Assembly (NCBI GenBank): GCA_023416745.1
Contig: JAEZHF010000066.1
Coordinates: 1-43,848, forward strand
Reading direction: 5' to 3'
Origin: Bacillota bacterium
GTDB taxonomy: Bacteria; Bacillota; Clostridia; Christensenellales; SZUA-584
DNA length: 43,848 nucleotides
In this document: positions 35,864-43,848 of the stretch, in pieces
How the letters are laid out: each line of letters opens with the position of its first letter
Numbering within the stretch: the first letter of the stretch is position 1
Notes under the pieces: generated by a model
Database searches by the model: none
The model's input: only the letters and a program-made list of their open reading frames with translations
What the model was told of the DNA's origin: nothing
Position numbers and translations under genes: made by a program

Positions 35864-37150
35864 CTACTCCTCCGATTCAAAACGTATGGTTGCGCTTTTC
35901 GCATGTGCGGTCAAACCCTCAGATTCCGCAAACATTCTGATGTCATTATAGCATGACTGCAGCGCGCTGCGGTCATAGTAAACGTAATTTGTTGTCTTTA
36001 CGAAATCGTCCACCGACAGCGGCGAAGAAAACCGCGCCGTACCCGATGTGGGCAGCACGTGATTGGGTCCCGCAAAGTAGTCGCCCAACGGCTCCGGCGA
36101 ATACGCGCCGAGGAACACTGCGCCAGCGTTTTTCACTTTACCCAGATGCCGCATCGGCTCCTCCGTCATGATTTCAAGGTGCTCCGGTGCGATAACATTG
36201 GCGATATCGAACGCCTCTTCCAATGTCTCGGTCACCACGATGGTGCCGAAATCTGCAACGGACTGCGCGGCGATATTACGCCGGGGCAGCTGCGCCAGCT
36301 GCTTTTCTATCTCTGCCGCGGCTTTTTCAGCCAAAGCATAACTGGGAGTCAGCAGTATGCTGGCCGCTTTCTCGTCGTGTTCCGCCTGCGACAGGAAGTC
36401 TGCCGCAACGTAGGCAGGATTGGCCGTATCATCCGCGATGATTAGCACTTCAGAAGGCCCCGCGATCATGTCAATGCCCGCCTCGCCGTATATCTCGCGC
36501 TTGGCCGCCGCCACATAGGCGTTGCCCGGTCCGGTGATCACGTCCGCTTTGGGCACCGATTCCGTACCGTAGGCCAGCGCTGCCACCGCCTGAGCACCCC
36601 CAATGCGCAAAATAGCATCTGCACCCGCGAGGTCTGCCGCCACCAGCGTCAGCGGCTCGATGATGCCATCGCTTCCGGGCGGCGTCACCATGACGATCTC
36701 CTCCACGCCCGCAATCCTTGCCGGAATGATGTTCATCAATACGCTGGACGGATACGCCGCTTTGCCGCCGGGCACATACACGCCTGCACGCTGCATCGGA
36801 ATTACCAGCCTTCCGGTGATTGCTCCGTCCACCCTGCGCTCGTAGCCTTCTCTTTTTTGCAGCTCATGGAAAGCGGTGATGTTGGCCGCGCTCTTTTTCA
36901 ACGTGTCCAGCAGTGCATGGGGTACCTTCGCATAAGCGGCTTTGATCTCGGCCTTGGCGACGCGGATGTTGTCCGGTGTCAGCACAAAACCGTCAAACTT
37001 TGAGGTGTACTCGAACAGCGCTTTGTCACCGTTTTGCCTGACATCGCTGACAATGACGCGCACCGATTCCACCACCTTAGGATCGTCCTCCGATTTCCTT
37101 TTCAGCCGCGTGATCGCCTTGGCTGACTCTGACGAGCTGTATATCCTCAT
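35864..37150 (-). CDS. hisD: Histidinol dehydrogenase HisD
   Basis: Zinc- and NAD-dependent enzyme for the last two oxidations to histidine. The 428 residues include VYVPGGKAAYPSSVLMN (about 114-130), GVEEIVMVTPP, RIGGAQAVAALAYGT, TGPGNAYVAAAKR, AGPSEVLIIAD, LSQAEHDEKAASIL (catalytic region) and PEHLEIMT, GPNHVLPTSGTARFSS. Start ATG 37150, one base after the hisG stop; a longer frame to 37186 would run into hisG. Normal length. Confidence 0.97.
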   Translation of the reverse strand: MRIYSSSESAKAITRLKRKSEDDPKVVESVRVIVSDVRQNGDKALFEYTSKFDGFVLTPDNIRVAKAEIKAAYAKVPHALLDTLKKSAANITAFHELQKREGYERRVDGAITGRLVIPMQRAGVYVPGGKAAYPSSVLMNIIPARIAGVEEIVMVTPPGSDGIIEPLTLVAADLAGADAILRIGGAQAVAALAYGTESVPKADVITGPGNAYVAAAKREIYGEAGIDMIAGPSEVLIIADDTANPAYVAADFLSQAEHDEKAASILLTPSYALAEKAAAEIEKQLAQLPRRNIAAQSVADFGTIVVTETLEEAFDIANVIAPEHLEIMTEEPMRHLGKVKNAGAVFLGAYSPEPLGDYFAGPNHVLPTSGTARFSSPLSVDDFVKTTNYVYYDRSALQSCYNDIRMFAESEGLTAHAKSATIRFESEE

Positions 37151-37151
37151 G

Positions 37152-37787
37152 TCAGCGATCCTCCACGGCCTTGCGTATGTTCTCAATCAGCGGCACCAGC
37201 ACCTGCGCTTTGATCTTCAGGCTGGCGCGGTTCACCGCGAGTCGGGCGGATACCTGTGCCACCTCTTCGGTGATAGCCAGACCATTTTCAACCAGCGTGC
37301 GCCCGCTTTCTACGATATCCAATATCACATCCGACAGCCCCAGTATCGGCCCCAGTTCCACGCTGCCGTTCAGCTTGATACACTCAATGGACTCGCCCTT
37401 TCCTGCGAAGTATTTCTTGGCGATCTCCGGATATTTGGTGGCGACCCGCAGCACGGACGACGTCAGCGACTTGTCCTTGCCACCATTGTATCCCGCGATG
37501 CACAGGCGGCACTTGCCGAACTTCAAATCGGCCATCTCATACAAAGGCAGACCTGCCTCCATCAGCGTATCCTTGCCGACGATACCCATGTCCGCAACTC
37601 CGTGATCCACGTAAGTGGGCACATCGGTCGGCTTCACCATAATGAAGCGCACATTCCCCGTTTTGTCGTAGAATATCAGCTTGCGCGTGTCGTTGAACAT
37701 ATCGTCGCATTCAATGCCACACTGCTCAAGTATTACCATCGCTTTTTCCGCCAGCCGTCCCTTGGCCAGCGCTATAGTAATTTGCAT
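37152..37787 (-). CDS. hisG: ATP phosphoribosyltransferase catalytic subunit, short form HisG
   Basis: Commits ATP and PRPP to histidine synthesis. The 211 residues are the short form without the regulatory domain; it needs HisZ, encoded just upstream. Motifs include ALAKGRLAEKA at the start, GVADMGIVGKDTLME and DVILDIVESGRTLVENGL (PRPP loop). ATG with AAGGAG, 9 bp after hisZ. Confidence 0.97.
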   Translation of the reverse strand: MQITIALAKGRLAEKAMVILEQCGIECDDMFNDTRKLIFYDKTGNVRFIMVKPTDVPTYVDHGVADMGIVGKDTLMEAGLPLYEMADLKFGKCRLCIAGYNGGKDKSLTSSVLRVATKYPEIAKKYFAGKGESIECIKLNGSVELGPILGLSDVILDIVESGRTLVENGLAITEEVAQVSARLAVNRASLKIKAQVLVPLIENIRKAVEDR

Positions 37788-37796
37788 AATGTCTCC

Positions 37797-38990
37797 TTAC
37801 AGCTCCCTCATACCGTTCTCGTCGAAATATAAGGCCAGTGCTGCGCCCTTTTTCTCTTTTTCAATCAGCAGCTGCTGCTCCGTCAGACGCGGCAGGCTCA
37901 CAACGCGCCTGCCCTCCGCGCGCTGACGCTCTGCCCACGCGAACGCCGCGCCGCCGCTCTTGCTGTCGCATGACATCACCGCATCCGTCTTGTAATATCC
38001 GGACAACAGACCCTGCCGCTCCATCGCGATCATTACGCGTTTGATGCCCAGCGCGAAGCCGGTGGCCGGAGACGGCTCACCGAACTTGCCCAGCAGCTCG
38101 TCGTAACGCCCGCCCGACACCACCGGAAATCCGATCTCGGGCGTCAGTCCGCGGAATATGATACCGGAGTAATATGCGATGTCATGCAGCATGCCGAAGT
38201 CTATGGAAATATATTCTGTCAGACCGTATTCGTTAAGCATCGCGTAGACGCTTCGCAGGTTCTCTACAGCTTCGCGGCAGCCCGGTTCGTTTGACAGCAC
38301 CAGCGCCTTGTCGAATACTTCAGCGCCGCCGAAGAGGTTCGGAAGCGCCAGCACCTGTTCACGCTGACGCCCGCTGATGCCCAGCCGGTTTGCCATCGCT
38401 TCGATTTCAATGATATCCTTGGAGTCCACGGCGTGCCTCAGCGCATCGATCTGTGCTTCTTGCAGATCAAGGCCGGAAACAAGTGCTTTGAAATATGCCA
38501 CCTGCCCGATATCAATGGTAAACGTTTTTAAGCCAGCCGTCTGCAAAGCCCGAACGGCCAGCGCGATCACCTCAGCGTCGGCACTGCTGTCCGCGTCGCC
38601 AATCAGCTCGATGCCCGCCTGAGTAAACTCGCCCGATTTGCCGATGGCCGGTTCCGCCGCAGCGTACGAATTTTGAATATAAAACAAGCGTTTGACACTG
38701 ATATTGGTCAGTTTAGCGGCAGTCACGCGCGCGATAGGCACCGTCAGATCAGGACGCAGCACCAATATGCGACCGTTCGGGCCGACAAACTTGATCATGC
38801 TTTCCTGCATGTATGCGCCGACACCGCTTTGGAAAACGTCCAAATATTCGTAGCTGGGCGTTTCAATCTCGTCGTATCCGGACAAAATGAACCGCTTACG
38901 AAGCGCGGCTTCAAACTCTTTTTTTATATAGCACTCCGCCGGCAGGCAATCCTCTACGCCGTCGGGCACTTGCTTTTTGAACTTATCCAT
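37797..38990 (-). CDS. hisZ: ATP phosphoribosyltransferase regulatory subunit HisZ
   Basis: Catalytically inactive paralogue of histidyl-tRNA synthetase that activates short HisG and carries feedback control by histidine. The 397 residues show class II synthetase motifs: GYDEIETPSYEYLDVFQ, RPDLTVPIARV (motif 2-like), and GGRYDELLGKFG near residue 275. ATG with GGGAG. First gene of the his operon, behind a promoter at 39036-39064. Its position directly before hisG separates it from hisS. Confidence 0.95.
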   Translation of the reverse strand: MDKFKKQVPDGVEDCLPAECYIKKEFEAALRKRFILSGYDEIETPSYEYLDVFQSGVGAYMQESMIKFVGPNGRILVLRPDLTVPIARVTAAKLTNISVKRLFYIQNSYAAAEPAIGKSGEFTQAGIELIGDADSSADAEVIALAVRALQTAGLKTFTIDIGQVAYFKALVSGLDLQEAQIDALRHAVDSKDIIEIEAMANRLGISGRQREQVLALPNLFGGAEVFDKALVLSNEPGCREAVENLRSVYAMLNEYGLTEYISIDFGMLHDIAYYSGIIFRGLTPEIGFPVVSGGRYDELLGKFGEPSPATGFALGIKRVMIAMERQGLLSGYYKTDAVMSCDSKSGGAAFAWAERQRAEGRRVVSLPRLTEQQLLIEKEKKGAALALYFDENGMREL

Positions 38991-39035
38991 TCAGAACTCC
39001 CATTTAACGTTTTACCATGCTAATACGATGTTGAT

Positions 39036-39064
39036 AGTTTAAATGAATATTTCCCTTTTGTCAA
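39036..39064 (-). promoter_or_regulatory. Promoter of the his operon
   Basis: Minus strand: -35 TTGACA (39064-39059), 17-bp spacer, -10 TAAACT (39041-39036). The leader of about 40 nt is too short for a T-box. Confidence 0.75.
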
Positions 39065-39075
39065 TGCTTTATACC

Positions 39076-39106
39076 AAAAAAAGCGCCGGGTTTACCAGCG
39101 CTTTTT
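39076..39106 (-). terminator. Terminator after the SASP genes
   Basis: Minus strand: AAAAAGCGC and GCGCTTTTT arms, then more T (seven in a row). It separates the SASP transcript from the his promoter, only about 12 bp away. Confidence 0.85.
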
Positions 39107-39130
39107 ATATTCTTGACTTTTTTAATCAGG

Positions 39131-39313
39131 TTACTTGCCGCTCATCTGGCGCTCTGCCTGCTCGATTAGGCGCTTTACCATATAACCGCCCACATAGCCC
39201 GCTTCCTTGGAAGTCAGGTCTCCATTGTAACCCTGTTTTAGGTTAACACCCAGTTCATTGGCGATTTCGTACTTCATATTGGAGAGATTCTGGTTTTTGC
39301 TCTTCGAAGCCAT
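39131..39313 (-). CDS. Alpha/beta-type small acid-soluble spore protein
   Basis: Coats spore DNA and protects it from UV and other damage; degraded by the GPR protease at germination. The 60 residues show the family signature NMKYEIANELGVNLKQGYNGDLTS, with the GPR cleavage site in YEIA, and the second motif AGYVGGYMVKRLIEQAE. ATG 39313 with GGAGG 8 nt upstream. It follows a related SASP after 37 bp and ends at a strong terminator. Confidence 0.97.
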   Translation of the reverse strand: MASKSKNQNLSNMKYEIANELGVNLKQGYNGDLTSKEAGYVGGYMVKRLIEQAERQMSGK

Positions 39314-39350
39314 ACGTTTAACCTCCATTTCTGTTATAAATTTTAATTTT

Positions 39351-39539
39351 CTACTTCGTTCCTTTAGCCTGATTGATCAGCCGCTTGACCATTTCACCAC
39401 CGACCGAACCGGCTTGTTTGGATGTGATATCCCCATTGTAACCCTGCTTCAAGTTGACACCCATCTCATTTGCGATTTCATACTTCATATTATTTAAAGC
39501 GTTCTTCGCTTCGGGCACCATGGCTTTCTTACTTGCCAT
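39351..39539 (-). CDS. Alpha/beta-type small acid-soluble spore protein
   Basis: DNA-binding spore protein, 62 residues, with NMKYEIANEMGVNLKQGYNGDITS and AGSVGGEMVKRLINQA. Closely related to the downstream SASP (about four in five residues identical in the core), which points to a tandem duplication. ATG with AGGAGG. A possible sigma G promoter (GCTTA-N17-CAAATTA) lies about 60 bp upstream; the match is partial. Confidence 0.97.
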   Translation of the reverse strand: MASKKAMVPEAKNALNNMKYEIANEMGVNLKQGYNGDITSKQAGSVGGEMVKRLINQAKGTK

Positions 39540-39629
39540 ATTTGTTCACCTCCTTTGTTTTGTCTGACACTAATAATTTGCCCAACAAAACAAAATATAA
39601 GCTGGCAATAATATATAGGAGCGGTATTA

Positions 39630-41654
39630 TTAATTAATCGTGGTTTTTTCCAGTCTGTTTTGAAATCTATTTAAGGCAGCTTTTTTAAGACGCTCAAAAA
39701 ATTCGGGATCGTTTACGCTTATTTCCGCGGCGATTTCTCGCGTTTCGCTGAGCAGGCGTATATCTTTGATCAGGTGCGCCATATACAGATCGGATACGCC
39801 GCTCTGACGACTGCCCAAAAACTGGCCCGGTCCGCGCAGACGCAAATCTTCCTCGGCGATTTTGAAGCCGTCGGTGGTTTTCGATAGCAGCTGCAGTCGC
39901 TCATTCTCCTGATCGGGCGACATCAGAAAGCACCACGATGCTTGGCTGCCGCGGCCCACACGCCCGCGCAGCTGGTGCAGTTGGGCAAGGCCGAAGCGTT
40001 CGGCGTTTTCTATGACCATGATCGTGGCTGCGGGTACATCTACGCCCACTTCAATGACTGTGGTGGAGACGAGTATCTGCGCTTCTTTGTTTTTAAATTG
40101 CTCCATCACCGTATTTTTTTCCTGAGACTTCATTTTGCCATGGAGCAGTGCAACACTCCGTTTGGGGTAATGGCTTCTAATCTCTTCGAATAACTGCTCG
40201 GACGAGCGGACGTCCAGTGTGTCGCTCTCCTCCACCAGCGGACAGACGACGAAAACCTGTGCGCCTTTATCAAGCTCGCAATTGACGAAACCGTACATGT
40301 CTTTTCTTTTATTTTCGGGTACACAGAAGGTTTTGACAGGCTGGCGGCCGGGCGGCATTTCGTCGAGTATCGAGATGTCCGTTTTGCCGAACAGTATCAG
40401 CGCCAGTGTGCGCGGTATGGGCGTGGCCGACATGATGAGCGTGTGCGGTGCGTCGCCCTTCGTTTCCAGTATCGCACGCTGACCAACACCGAAGCGGTGC
40501 TGTTCATCCGTGATAACCAGACCTAAGTTAGCAAACTGTACGTTGTCATAAAGCACGGCATGCGTGCCAAAAACGATATGCGTATTGCCCGCGGCGATGT
40601 TTTCGCAGATCACGCGCCTTTGCGCGGCAGGCGTGCTGCCCGTCAACAGCTCTATGTTGATGCACGCATCTCCCAGTATCCTCTGCGCGTTTTCATAATG
40701 CTGGCGCGACAACACCTCCGTGGGTGCCATCATCACGCACTGGCGGCCGCTTTTCACGCAGATATACATGCCGTAAAATGCAGGCGTCGTTTTACCGCTG
40801 CCCACGTCACCCTGCACCAGCCGGTTCATTGGCTTGGCGCGCTTTAAGTCATTTTCTATTTCGACCATTACGCGCAGCTGCGCGCCGGTGGGCTGGTAAC
40901 GAAGCCGCTGCATGAATTCTTCGCGTACGCTTACAGTGGCTGCAAGAGGCACGGCACCTTCCTTTGCGGCTGAGTTGCGGCCTGACAGTGCGATGTTAAA
41001 CAGCAGCAGCTCTTCGAATATCAAACGGCGTTTGGCTTGCTCCAGCGCTTCTTCGTCCGCTGGGAAGTGGATTTGCTCCAGCGCAAAGTTGATCTCGCTA
41101 AGCCCGTGGTGGCTGCGAAACTCCGTCACAAACGGATCAGAAAGCTTTCCTTCCAGACCGTCCAGCAACGATTTCACCACCATCCGCATCACCTTCTGTG
41201 ATATGCCCGCTGTGAGCGCATAGATGGGGTTCAGGCCGTCGCGCTGGCCGCCGTTCTTCTCCATATGCGGGTTTGTGAACTGAAGCCTGCGCCCCACACG
41301 CTTGACGCTGCCGCTCACATAGACGGTATCTTTTAGTTTATACATATTTTTGATATAGGGTTGATTGAAAAAAACAGCCTCAACCCTCCCTGTTTCGTCT
41401 GATAACGAAAATGTGGTCAGATTGAGACCGCTCTTGACGCGCCTTAATTTGGGCTCTTCATGTATGATTGCAGTTATTTGACAGACTTCTCCGTGCGCGA
41501 GATCGCATATTTTAGCGCTGCGTCCAGCAGACTCATAGCTGCGGGGCATATAATATAAAAGATCCGCAACCGTTTCGATATTCAGCTTGGCCAGCAGCTT
41601 GGCCTTCTTCTCGCCAATGCCTTTTACCTTGCTGACCGGGGTTTCAAGGTTCAT
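39630..41654 (-). CDS. recG: ATP-dependent DNA helicase RecG
   Basis: Branch-migration helicase that reverses stalled forks. The 674 residues have an N-terminal wedge (OB) domain, Walker A GDVGSGKT (about 282), the DEQH box (DEQHRFG), TATPIPRTLAL, and the C-terminal motifs STTVIEVGVDVP and GRVGRGSQASWC, followed by the TRG-like end. The ATG at 41654 shares one base with the fakA stop (TGATG); GTG 41657 is an alternative. Standard downstream neighbour of asp23-fakA. Confidence 0.97.
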   Translation of the reverse strand: MNLETPVSKVKGIGEKKAKLLAKLNIETVADLLYYMPRSYESAGRSAKICDLAHGEVCQITAIIHEEPKLRRVKSGLNLTTFSLSDETGRVEAVFFNQPYIKNMYKLKDTVYVSGSVKRVGRRLQFTNPHMEKNGGQRDGLNPIYALTAGISQKVMRMVVKSLLDGLEGKLSDPFVTEFRSHHGLSEINFALEQIHFPADEEALEQAKRRLIFEELLLFNIALSGRNSAAKEGAVPLAATVSVREEFMQRLRYQPTGAQLRVMVEIENDLKRAKPMNRLVQGDVGSGKTTPAFYGMYICVKSGRQCVMMAPTEVLSRQHYENAQRILGDACINIELLTGSTPAAQRRVICENIAAGNTHIVFGTHAVLYDNVQFANLGLVITDEQHRFGVGQRAILETKGDAPHTLIMSATPIPRTLALILFGKTDISILDEMPPGRQPVKTFCVPENKRKDMYGFVNCELDKGAQVFVVCPLVEESDTLDVRSSEQLFEEIRSHYPKRSVALLHGKMKSQEKNTVMEQFKNKEAQILVSTTVIEVGVDVPAATIMVIENAERFGLAQLHQLRGRVGRGSQASWCFLMSPDQENERLQLLSKTTDGFKIAEEDLRLRGPGQFLGSRQSGVSDLYMAHLIKDIRLLSETREIAAEISVNDPEFFERLKKAALNRFQNRLEKTTIN

Positions 41655-43276
41655 CACTCAACCGCGAAAACGAATGGATAGACAGGCTGGCCGCCGAATT
41701 GCAGCTCCACATCATAATCACCGTACTTCTCGCGAACCAAGTCGGCAACCTGGTTGGCCAGCGTTTCCGTGACTTCCTCGCCGTAGAATATGGTGATAAC
41801 GCTATCATCGTCCGTCACCATGCCTTCCAGCAGCTGGTCACACGTCTGAAAAATATCGCCGGTATGGCAGATGATATCGCCATCCAGTATACCGATCAGT
41901 TCACCCTTTTTGATTATCTGGCCGTTCATCTTGGATTCACGCACGGCACTGGTCACCTGACCTGTCTTGACGGTGGTGATCGCCTTTTTCATGCGCTCGG
42001 TGTTCTCTTCGAAGTCGAGGTCGGGGTTGTAGGCCAGCACGCCCGTGATGCCCTGCGGGAAGGACCTGGAGGGGATCACATGGACATTCTTGCTGGAAAA
42101 CTGCGCGGCCTGCTCGGCTGCAAGTATGATGTTCTTGTTGTTCGGAAACACGAAAACGTTGTCTGCCGGGGCTTTTTCGATTGCACGGGATATGGTCTCG
42201 GTTGACGGGTTCATTGTCTGCCCGCCTTCCACGATCTCATCCACCATGAACTCTTTGAATATGTTGACAAAGCCCTTGCCCGCGGCGACGGTGACCACCG
42301 CCATGTTTTTCTTCTCGCGCGGTGTCTCAGCTTGCTCAAGTTCCGTATGCTGCTCGCGCATATTATCGATCTTAATGCGCGACAGTTCGCCGAAACGAAG
42401 AGCAAATTGAAGCGCCTTGCCCGGCACATTGGTATGGACATGCGTTTTGATGAGCTGCAGGTCACCCACCACCAGAACGCAGTCGCCGATTTTCATCAGC
42501 TTCTCGCGGTAACGGTCAATGTCGTCCTGCTTGACGGATTCGTGTATGTTTTTAATGAAGAATTCGGTGCAGTACGCGAACTCGATGTCTTCGCCGCTTA
42601 AGGTATTGGAGAAATCGACTGCGGGTTCGTCTGTGTCGAACAACGCGCTGTCGATGACCGCCTCGCCATCCATTGCCATCTTGAAGCCACGGTATATGAC
42701 GAGCAATCCTTTGCCGCCTGCGTCCACTACGCCTGCCTCTTTTAGCACTGGCAGCATATCAGGCGTTTTCTTGAGCGTCTGCGCGCCCTGATCCAAAACG
42801 GCGTCCATCAGCTGATATATGTTATCGTCCTGTGCGGCGCAGCGCAGTGCCGATTTGGCCATCTCTTTGGCCACAGTGAGTATGGTACCTTCTTTAGGCT
42901 TCATGACAGCCTTGTAGGCTGCATCGACGCCTTCCTGCATGGATTTGGCAAAGTCGGGCGCGCCCGCCGTATCCAATCCTGTCAGGCTCTTGGAGAGCCC
43001 CCGGAACAGCTGAGACAGTATGACGCCGGAGTTGCCGCGCGCACCTTTTAGCGCACCCAGCGAAAGCGCGTCAGCCACACTCCCGATTCTGGATGTATCC
43101 GCCGATTTGACTTCCTTCACGGCAGACATCATCGTCAGCGACATATTTGTTCCGGTATCGCCGTCCGGCACCGGAAACACGTTGAGCGCATTTAAATTCT
43201 TCTTGTTCTTTTCCAAATAAGCGGCTGCGGAAAGCACCATTTCTTTGAGCAGCTCGCCGGTGATCCTTTGATGCAT
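41654..43276 (-). CDS. fakA: FakA-type fatty acid kinase (DAK2 domain, YloV family)
   Basis: Phosphorylates a fatty acid held by a FakB/DegV protein so that it can enter phospholipid synthesis. The 540 residues start with a DhaL-like ATP domain: the metal motif VPDGDTGTNM (about 36-45), ARGNSGVILSQLFRG (about 80-94) and GVVDAGGKGLLVIYRG. The remainder is the central and C-terminal FakA region (FPNNKNIILAAEQA, GVLAYNPDLDFEEN). GGGGGATC precedes the ATG. Between asp23 and recG, as in most Firmicutes; a DegV-family partner is encoded at 30807-31727. Confidence 0.94.
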   Translation of the reverse strand: MHQRITGELLKEMVLSAAAYLEKNKKNLNALNVFPVPDGDTGTNMSLTMMSAVKEVKSADTSRIGSVADALSLGALKGARGNSGVILSQLFRGLSKSLTGLDTAGAPDFAKSMQEGVDAAYKAVMKPKEGTILTVAKEMAKSALRCAAQDDNIYQLMDAVLDQGAQTLKKTPDMLPVLKEAGVVDAGGKGLLVIYRGFKMAMDGEAVIDSALFDTDEPAVDFSNTLSGEDIEFAYCTEFFIKNIHESVKQDDIDRYREKLMKIGDCVLVVGDLQLIKTHVHTNVPGKALQFALRFGELSRIKIDNMREQHTELEQAETPREKKNMAVVTVAAGKGFVNIFKEFMVDEIVEGGQTMNPSTETISRAIEKAPADNVFVFPNNKNIILAAEQAAQFSSKNVHVIPSRSFPQGITGVLAYNPDLDFEENTERMKKAITTVKTGQVTSAVRESKMNGQIIKKGELIGILDGDIICHTGDIFQTCDQLLEGMVTDDDSVITIFYGEEVTETLANQVADLVREKYGDYDVELQFGGQPVYPFVFAVE

Positions 43277-43288
43277 CTTTGATCCCCC

Positions 43289-43639
43289 CTAAACCCGGAT
43301 ACCGTTAATTGTAACATCGACCTTGTCAACGTTAAGACCGGTGATCTTTTCAACTTTGTACTTGACAGTATCAATGACATTGGAGGCCACAGCAGAAATG
43401 GAGACGCCATATTCGACAATGACATAAAGCGCGATATGCACCGATTCGTTTTCAGTGTATATTCTGACGCCTTTGCTCAAATTTTCGCCTCGCAACAGCT
43501 CCACAATGCCATCCATGGCCTTCTGTGACGACATTCCGACAATCCCGTAACAATCCATTGTGGCAAGACCCGCCAAATTGGAAAGGAATTCATCGGAATA
43601 ATCTATTTTCCCGTATGAATTTTGCTGGATAACAGCCAT
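43289..43639 (-). CDS. Asp23/Gls24 family envelope protein
   Basis: 116-residue cytosolic protein of the Asp23/YloU family, thought to be tied to envelope homeostasis and often encoded with fakA. The GVSISAVASNVIDTVKYKVE segment (about 75-95) and the end VDKVDVTINGIRV are characteristic. ATG 43639 has GGGAGG 7 nt upstream; a longer frame would start inside that site. It heads asp23-fakA-recG. Confidence 0.93.
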   Translation of the reverse strand: MAVIQQNSYGKIDYSDEFLSNLAGLATMDCYGIVGMSSQKAMDGIVELLRGENLSKGVRIYTENESVHIALYVIVEYGVSISAVASNVIDTVKYKVEKITGLNVDKVDVTINGIRV

Positions 43640-43695
43640 TAAATAGCCTCCCAAGGATAAAAAATACCATCACTTATGCAAACTCCGGCGAATAC

Positions 43696-43724
43696 AATCT
43701 ATCGCGTTTTATTGCTTGCGTCAA
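43696..43724 (-). promoter_or_regulatory. Promoter of the asp23-fakA-recG operon
   Basis: Minus strand: -35 TTGACG (43724-43719), 17-bp spacer, -10 TAGATT (43701-43696). Confidence 0.65.
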
Positions 43725-43764
43725 GCGTTTTAAATATTTGCAATGAAAATTTAAAGATTTAATC

Positions 43765-43793
43765 TTGCCAAATTCGGCCTTCGATGATAGAAT
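43765..43793 (+). promoter_or_regulatory. Promoter of the gene at the right edge (probable rpmB)
   Basis: Plus strand: -35 TTGCCA (43765-43770), 17-bp spacer, -10 TAGAAT (43788-43793). Divergent from the asp23 promoter. Confidence 0.65.
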
Positions 43794-43835
43794 ATCACAC
43801 GTGCGATTTTGCGTCAAGGAGAGAGGTGTAGACAG

Positions 43836-43848
43836 GTGGCAAAGTACT
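43836..43848 (+). CDS. rpmB: Probable start of ribosomal protein L28 (cut by the window)
   Basis: Only four codons are present: GTG GCA AAG TAC (MAKY). A promoter and the ribosome sites AAGGAG and GAGGTG precede it. In many Firmicutes rpmB lies divergently beside asp23-fakA and L28 starts MAK; this makes rpmB likely but the fragment is too short to be sure. Confidence 0.5.

Noticed and set aside
38991..39064. T-box or histidine attenuator in front of hisZ
   Set aside because: The leader is only about 40 nt, with no T-box sequence, no run of His codons and no terminator after the promoter.

Overview
The window looks like chromosomal core DNA of an endospore-forming member of the Clostridia (Firmicutes). 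The evidence is a spoIIA-spoVA sporulation cluster, two alpha/beta-type SASP genes, yunB and a BofC-like gene, a short-form HisG with HisZ, the conserved asp23-fakA-recG order next to a divergent rpmB start, a PPi-type phosphofructokinase, and strong GGAGG ribosome binding sites with several TTG starts. The species cannot be named from the sequence alone. No phage, transposon, CRISPR array or plasmid function is visible, and genes are tightly packed. The only stretch over 300 bases without a protein gene is about 31,730-32,580, which holds five tRNA genes.

Layout. 1-573: 3' part of a DUF1295 membrane protein. 596-2077: membrane GGDEF protein. 2160-8291 (minus): PPi-phosphofructokinase, uvrB, uvrA. 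8504-10894 (minus): ECF sigma factor followed by two predicted lipoproteins (DUF4349 and SIMPL/DUF541). 11062-11667: bioY behind a BirA-like operator. 11724-12065: DUF4870 membrane protein. 12122-15722 (minus): alpha/beta hydrolase, membrane-anchored MurF-like ligase, Ddl. 15780-17357 (minus): tsaE-tsaB-rimI. 17388-18148 (minus): ribU under an FMN riboswitch. 18239-20322 (minus): yunB, yebC and a BofC-like gene. 20460-25868: two class A penicillin-binding proteins, convergent with stops 6 bp apart.

26050-30804 (plus): spoIIAA-spoIIAB-sigF, then a spoVA cluster (spoVAA, AB, AC, AD, AE) with two extra tiny ORFs. 30807-31727 (minus): a DegV/FakB-type lipid-binding protein. 31855-32437 (minus): tRNA-Val, Asp, Gly, Cys, Leu. 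32581-38990 (minus): his operon hisZ-G-D-B-H-A-F-IE. 39131-39539 (minus): two SASPs. 39630-43639 (minus): asp23, fakA, recG. 43836 to the end: probable first codons of rpmB.

Themes. Wall synthesis (two PBPs, MurF-like ligase, Ddl), spore formation (sigma F control, DPA channel, SASPs, YunB, BofC-like), vitamin uptake under ligand control (BioY/BirA, RibU/FMN), and fatty acid activation (FakA plus a DegV protein) recur. No clearly new multi-gene system is visible. The most unusual items are the MurF-like ligase whose usual N-terminal domain is replaced by membrane helices, a 44-codon ORF in frame with spoVAA across one amber codon, a 35-codon ORF inside the spoVA cluster, the sigma factor-lipoprotein operon, and a terminator-like leader in front of the phosphofructokinase gene.
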